From contig NZ_JAKRVX010000001.1 of assembly GCF_023638035.1 (NCBI RefSeq), positions 372,001 to 436,000 on the forward strand: a stretch of 64,000 nucleotides of DNA. Direction: 5' to 3'. The stretch is from Natronocalculus amylovorans (lineage in GTDB: Archaea; Halobacteriota; Halobacteria; Halobacteriales; Haloferacaceae). A program made the position numbers and the translations under genes. The notes under the pieces were generated by a model, which saw only the letters and a list, made by a program, of their open reading frames with translations, was not told where the DNA came from and did not search any database. Shown here one piece after another: positions 9,712-18,254 of the stretch (position 1 is its first letter; the number at the start of each line of letters is the position of its first letter).

Positions 9712-10779
9712 ATGATACGCGTCGGCGTCAACGGCTACGGAACCATCGGGAAACGCGTGGCTGATGCGATCCGTGCCCAGCCCGACATGAAACTCACCGG
9801 TGTCGCGAAGACCCGTCCGAACTACGAAGCAGAGGCCGCAGTGCGGAAAGGCTACCCGTTGTATGCTGCGATTCCTGAACGATCGGACCAGTTCACCGAT
9901 GCTGGAATTGACCTTGCGGGAGAAGTAGAAGACCTCATTATTGCAAGCGATGTCATCGTCGACGCAACACCATCAGGAGTTGGTGAAGCAAACTGCGAGT
10001 TGTACGAAACGTACGACACACCGGCAATTCTACAGGGTGGCGAAAGCGCCGACGCGGTGGATACAAGTTTTGTTGCTCGTGCGAACTATGATAAGGCGGA
10101 GGGTGCAGACATCGTTCGTGTTGTCTCCTGTAACACGACCGGTCTTTCTCGGCTGCTTGCGCCGCTTCAAGAGGAGTACGGTGTCGAGAAAGCCCGCGTG
10201 ACACTCATCCGACGTGGCGGTGATCCAGGACAGGTCGATCGTGGCCCGATCAATGACATCCTTCCGGATCCGGTTACCGTTCCATCTCACCACGGACCGG
10301 ATGTGAAGACGATCTACCCGGATGTAGATATTGATACAGTTGGGGTGAAAGTACCAGCAACGCTGATGCACCTTCACAGCGTGAACGTGACACTTGCGTC
10401 ACAGCCAACGGTTGCGGAGGTTCGGCAGCTGCTTTCGGATGAATCGCGACTGTTTCTGGTCCCCGAAGTAGCCGGCATTGATGGCACTGGAAAGCTCAAA
10501 GAGTTTGCGATGGACACTGGCCGCCCACGCGGAGATCTGTGGGAGAACTGTATCTGGGATGAGTCGATCGCCGTTGAAGGGAACGATCTGTATCTCTTCC
10601 AATCAATCCATCAGGAAGCGGATGTGGTACCGGAGAACATTGACGCAATTCGTGCGCTCACTGGCCGAGAGACGCAAGAAGATAGCATGGCAATTACGGA
10701 CGATCGGCTCGGTGTTGGGCTTGAAAGCCTCTTCGATGGGCCACGCCGCCGCGTTGTGCCACACTCTGCAGACGACTGA
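9712..10779 (+). CDS. gapB: type II glyceraldehyde-3-phosphate dehydrogenase
   Basis: Archaeal-type phosphorylating GAPDH, 355 residues from [10 protein letters not shown]. It has the Rossmann motif [12 protein letters not shown] and the archaeal catalytic loop SCNTTGLSR, in which the cysteine is residue 140, matching the position known from archaeal type II enzymes. It interconverts glyceraldehyde-3-phosphate and 1,3-bisphosphoglycerate. In haloarchaea that carry two GAPDHs, the type II enzyme is generally assigned to gluconeogenesis and type I to sugar catabolism; that assignment is inferred here. The gene is convergent with the metallophosphoesterase gene. Confidence 0.96.
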   Translation: MIRVGVNGYGTIGKRVADAIRAQPDMKLTGVAKTRPNYEAEAAVRKGYPLYAAIPERSDQFTDAGIDLAGEVEDLIIASDVIVDATPSGVGEANCELYETYDTPAILQGGESADAVDTSFVARANYDKAEGADIVRVVSCNTTGLSRLLAPLQEEYGVEKARVTLIRRGGDPGQVDRGPINDILPDPVTVPSHHGPDVKTIYPDVDIDTVGVKVPATLMHLHSVNVTLASQPTVAEVRQLLSDESRLFLVPEVAGIDGTGKLKEFAMDTGRPRGDLWENCIWDESIAVEGNDLYLFQSIHQEADVVPENIDAIRALTGRETQEDSMAITDDRLGVGLESLFDGPRRRVVPHSADD

Positions 10780-10784
10780 GTGCC

Positions 10785-11288
10785 TTACCCTATTTGATAA
10801 TGCTTCACGGCGTCTGTGCCTGATTGTTCCGTCTCGACGATCGCAATATGGAATGCATCATCGGCAAAATCAAGCGGAATCCCACCAGGGTTGACACGAA
10901 CAGTCTCCCCACATCTTTCTATGGCATGCTCATGGCTATGTCCATGAAAAACATAGTCGTATTTTCCACAGTCAACAAGTGCGTTTGTTAACACGGCGTT
11001 CGTCCCGTGATACACTGCGATCGAAACGCCATCAAACGTCCGTTCACCGCAGTGACCCATATAGGTGCCAAACTGGTCGATCGTTGACCAGAGTGCCCAC
11101 TCTCCGTCGTTGTTTCCACGAACGGCATAAAAATCAAAGCTGTCAGTGTTGAACTCTTCAACAGTGAATGGAGCGATGAAATCCCCACAGTGGATAACAG
11201 CACTGACGCCCTCATTTTCAAAACGTGCTACCGCTTGTTTCGTGAGCGACAGATCGTCATGTGTATCTGAGATAATTCCAAGTTTCAT
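10785..11288 (-). CDS. metallophosphoesterase (YfcE / MJ0936 type)
   Basis: 167 residues from MKLGIISDTHD. The binuclear metal-site motifs are intact: SDTHD, CGDF, GNND, YHGT and the C-terminal HGHSH. This small calcineurin-like group cleaves phosphodiester model substrates; the physiological substrate is unknown. The longer frame from 11312 adds MHVSIAIA, which lacks family support. It ends five bases from the convergent gapB stop. Confidence 0.9.
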   Translation of the reverse strand: MKLGIISDTHDDLSLTKQAVARFENEGVSAVIHCGDFIAPFTVEEFNTDSFDFYAVRGNNDGEWALWSTIDQFGTYMGHCGERTFDGVSIAVYHGTNAVLTNALVDCGKYDYVFHGHSHEHAIERCGETVRVNPGGIPLDFADDAFHIAIVETEQSGTDAVKHYQIG

Positions 11289-11352
11289 AGCGATGGCTAT
11301 CGATACGTGCACAAATTACATCAAGCCAATGGCAAAATAACGGACTGTTCGA

Positions 11353-12570
11353 CTAGTTTGCAGCGTCGATGAGCAGTTCGACAGCAGGCAGTGGGTCGCC
11401 AGTGAGTGCGCGGATGTATGCACCGCCGGCGATCGACACATGCGAAAAGTCGTCCTCACTCATGCCGTAGAGTTCGATCGCACGTGAGGTGTCACCACCA
11501 CCAACAACCGAGAAACAGTCCGTCTCTGCGATCGCTTCGAGGACCCCGCTTGTCCCAACGGCAAACCGCTCATCCTCGAAGACGCCAAGTGCACCTTTGA
11601 CAAACACTGCTTCGGAGTCTCGAATGATCGGATCATACTGGGCAACGCTTGTCGAGCCAATGTCGAGATATGACTTGTCTTTCTCTTCGATCGCGGCCAC
11701 CTCCACCTCTGCGCGCTCATCGTTTCCGTCCGCGTAGGCAAGGTCAACAGCGAGTTCGATCTGGTCACCGCGTTCTTCAAGCAATGATTCGATCGTTGCT
11801 TTGTTGTTCTCCCATTGGGTGTCGTAGAGATCGTTGTCGTCGATGTCGTAGCCAACGTTGTGTCCAGCAGCACGAAGGAACAGCTCTCCGGCAATGCCAC
11901 CCATACAGAAGGTGTCGATCTTGTCCCCAATTGCGTTCATGACTCCGATGACGTCGGTTGCTTTGGTGCCACCGATAACCATCGTTACCCGGCCGTCAAA
12001 CTCGCGTTCTGCTATTGCGGTGTTTGCTTCGTACTCCGACTGCATGACACGGCCAGCGTAGCTGGGAAGGACGAGCGGGAAGCCGACAAGTGACGCATGG
12101 TTTCGGTGCGCTGCAGAGTACGCATCGTTGATGTATGCGTCAAATTCAGCGGCAAGCGTCTCGACAAAGTCAGTTGCTGCTTTGACTTCCGGGTCTTCCT
12201 CCGGAAGCTCTTCTTCGACCATTCGCGTATTTTCAAGGAGGAGTACCTCGCCGTTTTCGAGCGATCGGATTGCCTCGATCGCATCCGCTCCATAGGTATC
12301 TGCAACAAACTGTACATCGCGATCGATGTGACTCGAAAGAATATCTGCGTGGCTTTTCAATGAAATGAACGAGTCGTTTCCGGGGCGACCCTGGTGAGCC
12401 ATACAGACAACACGGTGCCCCGCGTCTGCAAGCTCACGGACTGTTTCTGCATGGCGATCGAATCGTCGATTATCTCGTGCGGAACCGTCCGAAACTGGAG
12501 AGTTAAGATCAAGACGGATAAGCACGCGCTGGTTGCTGTCGAGGTCGTCGAGTGTATTGAATGTGGACAT
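11353..12570 (-). CDS. pgk: phosphoglycerate kinase
   Basis: 405 residues, full length. Family signatures include RLDLNSPV with the substrate-binding region, VVCMAHQGRPG, LLENTRM, NDAYSAAHRNHASLVGFP (the usual F is Y), VIGGTKATDVIGVM, and the nucleotide-binding VVGGGDTSRAIE near the end. It transfers phosphate between 1,3-bisphosphoglycerate and ADP. It lies between the two GAPDH genes, 61 bases downstream of gapA-side intergenic sequence, so the whole reversible C3 segment of glycolysis is encoded in 4 kb. Confidence 0.97.
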   Translation of the reverse strand: MSTFNTLDDLDSNQRVLIRLDLNSPVSDGSARDNRRFDRHAETVRELADAGHRVVCMAHQGRPGNDSFISLKSHADILSSHIDRDVQFVADTYGADAIEAIRSLENGEVLLLENTRMVEEELPEEDPEVKAATDFVETLAAEFDAYINDAYSAAHRNHASLVGFPLVLPSYAGRVMQSEYEANTAIAEREFDGRVTMVIGGTKATDVIGVMNAIGDKIDTFCMGGIAGELFLRAAGHNVGYDIDDNDLYDTQWENNKATIESLLEERGDQIELAVDLAYADGNDERAEVEVAAIEEKDKSYLDIGSTSVAQYDPIIRDSEAVFVKGALGVFEDERFAVGTSGVLEAIAETDCFSVVGGGDTSRAIELYGMSEDDFSHVSIAGGAYIRALTGDPLPAVELLIDAAN

Positions 12571-12631
12571 AGGTGTCAGTCAATCTATTTTCGTGTGAGT
12601 GTGTGAAAAAACGGTGCGACAGTGGCGAAAC

Positions 12632-13690
12632 TTATGCTTCGTTTGTGACGTAGTTTGCCATGTCGAGCATTCGGTTCGAGAAGCCGTACTCGTTGTCGTA
12701 CCAGGTGAGGATTTTCACAAGGCCGTCACCGTCGTCGCCGACAACGTCTGTTGAGTTGAGATCGGCGTATGATGAGAATGGCAGTCCAACGATATCTGAA
12801 GAGACAACCTCATCGTCCGTATAGCCAAGCACACCCGCAAGTGGACCCGAGTCTGCAGCTGCGCGGAATGCATCGTTTACATCTTCAACAGTAACGCTCG
12901 CTTCAAGATCAACGACGAGCTCGGTGAGCGACCCGTTTGGAATTGGAACGCGAATTGCCATGCCGTCGAGCTTGCCATCAAGCTGTGGGAGAATCTCGGT
13001 TGCAGCCTGTGCCGCACCAGTCGTTGTTGGGACAATATTCTCTGCGGCAGCGCGGCCACGGCGCTGCTTTGCTTTCGGGCTGTCAATGAGGTTCTGTGAA
13101 CCAGTGTATGCGTGAACCGTTGTGAGCGTTCCCGATCGGATTCCGAACTCCTCGTCCAGAACCTTCGCGACTGGCGTTACGCTGTTTGTCGTACACGACG
13201 CATTTGAAATGATCTCTTCGCCTTCGTACTCATCGTGATTTACACCGTAAACAAGCTGTTTTACAGGCGTTTCGCCTTTTGGCGGTGCGGAGATAATAAC
13301 GTTGTTCGCACCCGCTTCGAGATGGGCACTTGCGTCATCCTTTGTTCGGAAGATACCGGTGCACTCAAGCGCGACGTCCACGTCAAGATCGTCCCATGGG
13401 AGCTCTGCTGGGCTCTGAATGTTAAAAAGCGGTACGGAGGTGTCACCAATTGAAAGCGTGTTGTCTTCGAGTTCAACACCATCGAGTCGACCCATAACGG
13501 TATCGTACTTTGCAAGATACCGCATATCTTCTGGGTCCATGACGTCGTTGATTCCAGCAAGCTCAACGTGAGGGTTTTCTAAAACCGCTCGGAAGATGTT
13601 TCGTCCAATGCGGCCGAAGCCGTTCAAACCGACTCGGACCACCTCATCTTCGGCTACGTCCTCGCCTGCAGCTAGGTAGGATTTACTCAT
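12632..13690 (-). CDS. gapA: type I glyceraldehyde-3-phosphate dehydrogenase
   Basis: Bacterial/eukaryal-type GAPDH, 352 residues from MSKSYLAAGED. It has the NAD-binding motif VRVGLNGFGRIGRNIFR and the catalytic ASCTTNS loop (cysteine about residue 166), plus the TVHAYTGSQNL and WYDNEYGFSNR signatures. There is an N-terminal extension of about 17 residues before the Rossmann strand. Start choice: a TATA-like box (13712-13721) lies 27 bases upstream of this ATG. In Haloferax the type I enzyme is reported to be required for glycolytic growth; that role is inferred here. Confidence 0.96.
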   Translation of the reverse strand: MSKSYLAAGEDVAEDEVVRVGLNGFGRIGRNIFRAVLENPHVELAGINDVMDPEDMRYLAKYDTVMGRLDGVELEDNTLSIGDTSVPLFNIQSPAELPWDDLDVDVALECTGIFRTKDDASAHLEAGANNVIISAPPKGETPVKQLVYGVNHDEYEGEEIISNASCTTNSVTPVAKVLDEEFGIRSGTLTTVHAYTGSQNLIDSPKAKQRRGRAAAENIVPTTTGAAQAATEILPQLDGKLDGMAIRVPIPNGSLTELVVDLEASVTVEDVNDAFRAAADSGPLAGVLGYTDDEVVSSDIVGLPFSSYADLNSTDVVGDDGDGLVKILTWYDNEYGFSNRMLDMANYVTNEA

Positions 13691-13711
13691 ATCTGAAAAA
13701 GAGTGGCCCAG

Positions 13712-13721
13712 ATACTTAAAA
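13712..13721 (-). promoter_or_regulatory. TATA box of gapA
   Basis: On the minus strand the box reads ttttaagtat, centred 27 bases before the ATG at 13690. This implies a leaderless transcript and supports the inner start over the upstream in-frame ATG at 13732. Confidence 0.7.
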
Positions 13722-13755
13722 TCGGCCGTCACGTTCTGAATAGTTTATAATGTCG

Positions 13756-13768
13756 GTTTCAACGAAAC
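13756..13768. promoter_or_regulatory. inverted repeat upstream of hsp20, candidate operator
   Basis: GTTTC-AAC-GAAAC is a perfect 5-3-5 inverted repeat ending about 16 bases before a TATA-like box (ccttttgatg, about 13784-13793) of the small heat-shock gene. The position, just upstream of BRE/TATA, fits a regulator or activator site. Its role is inference. Confidence 0.4.
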
Positions 13769-13814
13769 TGGCTGGGACAGAAACCTTTTGATGGACAGAA
13801 CCGTACAGGTTGAC

Positions 13815-14186
13815 ATGGATAGAGACGACCGCGACGATCCATTCGGTGACATTTTCGACGAGATCGAGCGGATGATGCACGGAATGGCTGGCGGCTTTGA
13901 GGACCGCTCTGGATTTGCTTCCGAAACACACGTCGATGTGTACGAAGAAGAGGGCCATATCCGACTTGTTGCAGACCTTCCGGGCATCGAGAAAGACGAA
14001 CTCAACCTCCAGTGTGACGGTGAAACGCTCACAATTAGTGCCGCAAGCAATCGACGTGAATACGATGAGCGAGTCCACCTTCCGGTTCGAGTTGATGAGC
14101 ACTCTGCAAAAGCAACATTCAACAACGGTGTGCTTGAAGTAACATTCGAGAAGGCAGACGATTCGGCGTCGATCGACGTCCGATAG
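13815..14186 (+). CDS. small heat-shock protein (Hsp20 / alpha-crystallin family)
   Basis: 123 residues from MDRDDRDDPFG. It has an alpha-crystallin domain with the DLPGIEKDELNLQ and ATFNNGVLEVTFEK (GVL) motifs. The C-terminal I-x-I anchor is represented by the short SASIDVR end. As an ATP-independent chaperone it should hold unfolding proteins. The start was chosen because a TATA-like box centred at about 13788 lies 27 bases upstream; the ATG at 13788 would overlap that box. It is one of three Hsp20 genes in this window. Confidence 0.93.
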   Translation: MDRDDRDDPFGDIFDEIERMMHGMAGGFEDRSGFASETHVDVYEEEGHIRLVADLPGIEKDELNLQCDGETLTISAASNRREYDERVHLPVRVDEHSAKATFNNGVLEVTFEKADDSASIDVR

Positions 14187-14192
14187 AAACTC

Positions 14193-15065
14193 CTATTTTT
14201 GATTGGCAGTCCGCTCAATGAGCGACGCCAAGCGATCGTAAAAGCCGGGGTCATACTTTGTTGCCGTATCGATCGTCGGCCGAGCATTCGTTTCACCAAC
14301 AACAACTCTGTCCTCCGTCACAAGCAGATCGACACCAAGATATGGGATCGAAAGGTGTTCTGCGACCTGCTCTGCGATCTGGCGATGTGACGGCGGAAGA
14401 TCAACACCGCTGGCATCCGCACCACGGTGGACATTGTGTTTCCAGCGGCCATCCCTACGCTTTGATTCAGGGAGTTGTCGCTCAACAGCACCAGCATACT
14501 CGCCATCGAGAATCATAACTCTGTAGTCTTTCGCATCGGGGAGATACTCCTGGAGGAGAAAGCTCTTGTCACCGGTTGCATTGAAATCGTGAAGCAGGTT
14601 CAGATAGTCGATCACACCAAACAGCGAATCTTCATCCTCGAGTTTTGCAATCCCAATCCCTTGTGTTGTGGAGTTTGGCTTGATAACGATCGGATACGAA
14701 AGCGTGCTTTCAGCAATTGTCTCTCGAATCGCTGCTGGAGACGTCGGATTTGAGACGATGAGGGTGTCCGGGACACTGATCCCTGCCGCATTGAGGGCAG
14801 CAATGACGCCTGCTTTGTTCCGTGAGGTGAGAACAGCTGCTCGATCGTTCACCCATGGAATCTCATACTGCGCGTCAATGACGGCACCCTCAAAAATTCG
14901 GGATGGGTAGACAAATCCGACGTCGAACTGTTGGGTTGGCGGTGTTGTCAGATCAAACGTCCGTCCCTTCGCCGGGAGATGCTCGGCTGCGATATTTCGA
15001 TCAGTCAGCGGCCTGCGCATTCGATCGAACGTTTCAGCGTTTGTCGTAACCGCGAGCCGAAGCAT
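14193..15065 (-). CDS. RimK-family ATP-grasp ligase
   Basis: 290 residues. ATP-grasp features are TLSYPIVIKPNSTTQGIGI (first nucleotide-binding strand and lysine), SFLLQEYLP, KDYRVMILDGEYAGAVER, and the C-terminal LGVDLLVTED...VGETNARPTIDTA with the Mg-binding Glu and Asn. RimK relatives attach amino acids such as glutamate to ribosomal proteins, lysine-biosynthesis carriers or cofactors. The acceptor here is unknown. The adjacent L10e gene is upstream on the same strand (57 bases), which may hint at a ribosomal link, but that is only context. Confidence 0.85.
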   Translation of the reverse strand: MLRLAVTTNAETFDRMRRPLTDRNIAAEHLPAKGRTFDLTTPPTQQFDVGFVYPSRIFEGAVIDAQYEIPWVNDRAAVLTSRNKAGVIAALNAAGISVPDTLIVSNPTSPAAIRETIAESTLSYPIVIKPNSTTQGIGIAKLEDEDSLFGVIDYLNLLHDFNATGDKSFLLQEYLPDAKDYRVMILDGEYAGAVERQLPESKRRDGRWKHNVHRGADASGVDLPPSHRQIAEQVAEHLSIPYLGVDLLVTEDRVVVGETNARPTIDTATKYDPGFYDRLASLIERTANQK

Positions 15066-15122
15066 ACACTCTCTGTTGGTGTAGCCAATAAAAAGAAAGC
15101 CGGTTTACCGGCCAATGGTGTC

Positions 15123-15653
15123 TTATGCGACGAGAAGCTCTTCACCGCGATCGACGACGATCCGGCATGGTGGAGACATCTTGTTGTATGCGCGGCGGAA
15201 CGCTTCTTTGACGACAGGCGCTTGGTCAACATCACAGTATGCGGTGAAGATTGGGTCGCCTTTCGGGACACGTGCTGCAGTGCCAACGATCTTTCCGAAT
15301 GATTGTCGCATTCCGTCGGAAACACGGTCTGCACCGGCACCGGTTGCCTGTTTGTTCTCACGAAGGACCTGGTGTGGGAACTTCCGAAGAATCATTTTGT
15401 ACTGTCCCTCACCAAGCGTTTTGAGGAGGTGACGGTTTGCCGATAGACGCGCAGATTCAAGCGATCCGTGTCGGAGCTGAACGGCTTCTTCAACAACAAG
15501 GCTAATTTGGACAGGGTAGTCCTCTGGGTCCGCTTGTAGGTCGCCCATGTTGTGCTGTGCAATTTTTGATCCTGGAATACCGGTGATATACTCACGTCGC
15601 GTGTACGACGGTTTGTCGATCTGCCGGTACATAGAGGCCGGTTTGTCTGACAT
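15123..15653 (-). CDS. rpl10e: 50S ribosomal protein L10e (uL16 family)
   Basis: 176 residues from [20 protein letters not shown], the standard archaeal L10e/L16 start. It includes [16 protein letters not shown] and [15 protein letters not shown], which form the loop close to the peptidyl transferase centre. The upstream frame extension to 15863 is out-of-frame shadow of the nucS end and is not used. A TATA-like tttattca lies at about 15687-15694. Probably leads a unit with the ATP-grasp ligase. Confidence 0.97.
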   Translation of the reverse strand: MSDKPASMYRQIDKPSYTRREYITGIPGSKIAQHNMGDLQADPEDYPVQISLVVEEAVQLRHGSLESARLSANRHLLKTLGEGQYKMILRKFPHQVLRENKQATGAGADRVSDGMRQSFGKIVGTAARVPKGDPIFTAYCDVDQAPVVKEAFRRAYNKMSPPCRIVVDRGEELLVA

Positions 15654-15732
15654 AGTTACTTGTGAAGGCAAATGCTCGTGTGTTGAATAAAGCCTTCGAT
15701 GCCGCCCGGCGATTTTGTTGGGTGTGAGCGAC

Positions 15733-16488
15733 TCACACGCCAGAATCTGCTGTTGAGTTGGAACGATCGGGATCTGTTGGGTCAAGCGCAACAAACGAAC
15801 ATCCCTCCGCTTCGAGCAGTGCTGCGGTTCGATCGGTGATCGAGGGTGCAACGAGGATCCCACGAACAGCTACCGCCTCGCCAACTTCCTCGCGGATTGC
15901 GGTGAGGTATCGTGCGAGCTGTCCGGCAGCACTCGGACCGACACGGCGGCGTTTCAGCTCAACAACAACTGGCGTCCCATCTCGATCGTACCCAAAGATG
16001 TCGATCGGTCCAGCCGAACTCTGTCGTTCGGTTTCAGTTGGCTCAAAACCAGGCTCAATTCGATCGGGATTCTCGAGTAGAAACTGTTTGAGGTCCTCTT
16101 CGCTTCCAAGCAGGTCAACCGATCGACCACCAGTAACACTGTACGCAGAGAGCTGACTGATCCGAGAGAAGTGAATAGCAAGGGTCTCATCCGGAGCTGT
16201 GCGTGTGCTTCGAATTCGAAGCTGTCCATTTCGGACCGCAGCATGGTGTGTGCAGCCCGGTGGCTGCCAATTAACCGGTTTTTGATTTTCGTCGGTGTGA
16301 ACAAGCGCACTCCCATCCGGTTTGAGAATCACGAGTCGATCGCCCTCACCAAGTTCCGATGAAGCCCGTCCGTCGTATGTGACGGTGCAAGAGCCAAACA
16401 GCGTGATCAGATCGCCACGATCGAAGGCTGCTTCAAGTTCCCACAACGCTTCTCGGTGGGTTGGTTGGTGGCTTGTCGTTGCGGACAC
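15733..16488 (-). CDS. nucS: endonuclease NucS (mismatch-specific EndoMS)
   Basis: 251 residues when started at the GTG at 16488, matching the usual length of about 250. It has the N-terminal DNA-binding domain ([21 protein letters not shown]...[27 protein letters not shown]) and a C-terminal RecB-like nuclease domain ([21 protein letters not shown], then QLARYL). NucS cleaves both strands at mismatches and stands in for MutS/MutL repair in many archaea and actinobacteria. The frame continues upstream to 16668, inside the opposite-strand tRNA-Phe, but the extra 60 residues are basic and unlike family members. A TATA box sits 24 bases before the GTG. Confidence 0.93.
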   Translation of the reverse strand: MSATTSHQPTHREALWELEAAFDRGDLITLFGSCTVTYDGRASSELGEGDRLVILKPDGSALVHTDENQKPVNWQPPGCTHHAAVRNGQLRIRSTRTAPDETLAIHFSRISQLSAYSVTGGRSVDLLGSEEDLKQFLLENPDRIEPGFEPTETERQSSAGPIDIFGYDRDGTPVVVELKRRRVGPSAAGQLARYLTAIREEVGEAVAVRGILVAPSITDRTAALLEAEGCSFVALDPTDPDRSNSTADSGV

Positions 16489-16507
16489 AGCACAGGTTTG
16501 TTCTGGA

Positions 16508-16516
16508 GATAAAAAA
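16508..16516 (-). promoter_or_regulatory. TATA box of nucS
   Basis: Minus-strand ttttttatc is centred 24 bases upstream of the GTG at 16488. It supports a leaderless start at that GTG instead of the more upstream ATGs at 16620 or 16668. Confidence 0.65.
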
Positions 16517-16640
16517 CGATGTCCGTCGTCATTCAAACAGTACGTGTGCGCATGTGAAGCGTCAGGCAATCGGAACCCTCCAACCCGACCGCCGTGTTTC
16601 GAAATCCTTTTGTTCTTCATCGGCTTTCGTTCGAATGCGA

Positions 16641-16714
16641 GCCGCCTTAGCTCAGACTGGGAGAGCACTCGACTGAAGATCGAGCTGTCCCCGGTTCAAA
16701 TCCGGGAGGCGGCA
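16641..16714 (+). tRNA. tRNA-Phe (anticodon GAA)
   Basis: A 74-nt cloverleaf. Acceptor GCCGCCT (16641-16647) pairs with AGGCGGC (16707-16713) and the discriminator is A16714. The anticodon stem CTCGA/TCGAG encloses CTGAAGA (anticodon GAA). The T arm is CCCGG-TTCAAAT-CCGGG. No encoded CCA and no intron. The 3' part of this gene is repeated 139 bases downstream, an att-like arrangement. Confidence 0.97.
16693..16714 (+). repeat. att-like direct repeat, copy inside tRNA-Phe
   Basis: The last 22 bases of tRNA-Phe (T loop to discriminator, ggttcaaatccgggaggcgg plus CA) recur exactly at 16832-16853. Integrases of archaeal mobile elements commonly use such tRNA 3' ends as attachment sites. Confidence 0.75.
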
Positions 16715-16831
16715 TATTTCTGCGGCCGACATCACGAATGAGCGGAGCGAGTGAGCTTTCGGCCGCGAATCTGGTTCGTGAGCGTATTTGAATCAAGGAG
16801 TGCAGTGAGCGACAGCGAACGGAATGACTGA
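16715..16831. other. 117-bp segment between the tRNA-Phe repeats, probable integration scar
   Basis: This segment lies between the two tRNA 3'-end copies. It has no coding capacity that I can support. It contains the kind of quasi-repetitive gagcggagcgagtgagc and gtgagcgacagcgaac sequence often seen next to haloarchaeal tRNA genes and integrated elements. The sequence just after each repeat copy is also similar (atatttctgcg against attttcctgcg). Confidence 0.55.
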
Positions 16832-16853
16832 GGTTCAAATCCGGGAGGCGGCA
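16832..16853 (+). repeat. att-like direct repeat, downstream copy of tRNA-Phe 3' end
   Basis: Exact 22-base copy of 16693-16714 with no upstream tRNA body. It would correspond to the second att site left when an element entered the tRNA gene and was later lost or shrank to 117 bp. Confidence 0.75.
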
Positions 16854-17043
16854 TTTTCCTGCGAACAACGTGAATAGTGGAAGTACTCGCTATGTTTGAA
16901 TACTGACAGTAGAAAGGCGAGCAACAGCGATCGGTTCGGAATCACGAGCCGATCGTCATCAGTTGTTCTTCACCTTCCGAAACGCGACGCCATGATCAGC
17001 AGCCAGTGCGTACTTGACTCTCTAAACCCTATATTAAGTCACT
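16854..17043. promoter_or_regulatory. intergenic region upstream of the methyltransferase gene
   Basis: No gene supported. Contains two CGATCG sites and, near its end, an AT-rich box cctatattaag (about 17027-17037), only about ten bases before the GTG used below, which is closer than the usual 25-base spacing. Confidence 0.35.
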
Positions 17044-17658
17044 GTGCCGAGAGTTTTATCAGACGTCGATCGGAAAAAAATCGACACCGATGACGACGGA
17101 CAGTTTTACGAGTTACCCCGGTTTGTCACTCACGCAGACGATGGCTTCACGTCTCGGCTAACAACAGTATACGAATCAAAGCTCACGCCAGGTGATCGTG
17201 TATTCGATGCAATGAGTAGCTGGATCTCGTTTCTCCCGGATGTTCAACTGGAGTACGTTGTTGGCCAAGGGCTCAACAAGGCCGAGCTCGAAGCGAACGA
17301 CCGTTTAGACGAGTATTTTGTGCAGGATTTCAATAACGACCAAACACTTCCACTTAGCGAGAACTCGTTCGACATCGTCTGTTGTGCCCTGTCAGTGCAG
17401 TATCTGCAGTACCCTGGTGACCTGTTCAGCGAGTTTGGGCGTATCTTGACGCCGAACGGCTCTGCGATCGTGAGTTTCACCAATCGTATGTTTCCGACAA
17501 AAGCGATCCGTGCTTGGCGAACCCGATCGATGGACGAACGAGCGGCACTCGTCGAGGCGTACTATACCGCCGGAGGGTTCAGCGAAACGGAGCGAATCGT
17601 CGCCCAGCCGCAGACAGATCCCTTTTATGCGGTTATTGGTCGACAGCCGCCGGAGTAA
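17044..17658 (+). CDS. class I SAM-dependent methyltransferase
   Basis: 204 residues starting at a GTG. The sequence FYELPRFVTHADDGFTSRLT, DRVFDAMSSWISFLPD (in place of the glycine-rich SAM loop), LSENSFDIVCCALSVQYL and a C-terminal GGFSETERIV block match a haloarchaeal type-11-like methyltransferase group in which the DLMSSWVS-type motif replaces DxGxGxG. The substrate is unknown. The exact start is uncertain because the only nearby TATA-like box is very close to the GTG; no downstream in-frame ATG would keep the N-terminal motif. Confidence 0.8.
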   Translation: MPRVLSDVDRKKIDTDDDGQFYELPRFVTHADDGFTSRLTTVYESKLTPGDRVFDAMSSWISFLPDVQLEYVVGQGLNKAELEANDRLDEYFVQDFNNDQTLPLSENSFDIVCCALSVQYLQYPGDLFSEFGRILTPNGSAIVSFTNRMFPTKAIRAWRTRSMDERAALVEAYYTAGGFSETERIVAQPQTDPFYAVIGRQPPE

Positions 17659-17897
17659 GCGAACAGGCTCGGTGCTCGATCGTATTTCCAACCAGTGGGA
17701 ATATATTGCGAGCGACTGCCACCAGGATACAAACAGGAGTGCAGTAACTGCTAGTCGGTTCTTTCTCAGGGCAGTGTTTCCCGAAGCAGTACTGGAGAAA
17801 CGACTAGCCGCTCGGCAGATGATTATTAGGCTGAGTGACCGTCCCAATGCACCCCGCGTGCGACACCGACTTGAACAAACACCACTAATCGACTACT
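17659..17897. other. 239-bp stretch without a supported gene
   Basis: Frames here are open for moderate lengths, including one from 17510 to 17935, but the encoded peptides are basic and arginine-rich with no recognisable motif, unlike the acidic proteins around them. It may be the remnant of a decayed gene; I see no definite structure. Confidence 0.3.
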
Positions 17898-18047
17898 GTG
17901 TTAGGACTCCGGTATTTCGTCTGTGGCGGATGTGAGACGGTGTATGCAGACGTCGAGATGCCACCATGGTGCGCCAACTGTGATGACGACCCGATCGTCG
18001 AAATAGGACCCGAGAATCAGGCGCTTAACTACTTTACCGGACGGTAA
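17898..18047 (+). CDS. very small zinc-ribbon protein
   Basis: 49 residues from a GTG (MLGLRYFVCGGCETVYADVE then PPWCANC). Two CxxC pairs (residues about 9-12 and 25-28) separated by 12 residues form a single compact zinc ribbon, followed by an acidic tail DDDPIVEIGPENQ. Haloarchaea encode many such mini zinc-finger proteins, mostly of unknown function. An in-frame TAA lies four codons upstream, so the GTG is the only plausible start. No clear TATA box was seen. Confidence 0.6.
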   Translation: MLGLRYFVCGGCETVYADVEMPPWCANCDDDPIVEIGPENQALNYFTGR

Positions 18048-18254
18048 TCAAAAATCGGCTTGCAACCGTCCAGTGGAATACGTGAATGCTCCACGAACCA
18101 TCGCAGCGGTGTGTCCGTTTTTATACGATGTTAAAAATACACCTCCACATCGACTGGGCTGCTGTGTTCGTCGAGGGAAACTGCCAGACAGACTAAAGCA
18201 GACAATCGGATTATTACAGAAACAACACAGACAAAACGAACGGAGGTAGTCGAT
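18048..18254. other. intergenic stretch with doubtful short frames
   Basis: A TATA-like gtttttatacg lies near 18118-18129. A GTG-started frame at 18082-18249 encodes 55 residues, including VCPFLYDVKNTPPHRLGCC, but the peptide is basic and has no known motif, so I do not call it a gene. Nothing else is supported. Confidence 0.3.

Noticed and set aside
15654-15863. Longer L10e frame starting at 15863
   Set aside because: The upstream part overlaps the end of nucS on the same strand and encodes basic low-complexity sequence; L10e starts [15 protein letters not shown] at 15653.
16489-16668. N-terminal extension of NucS to the ATG at 16620 or 16668
   Set aside because: The extra 60 residues are basic and not in NucS relatives, the longest frame runs into tRNA-Phe, and a TATA box fits the GTG at 16488.
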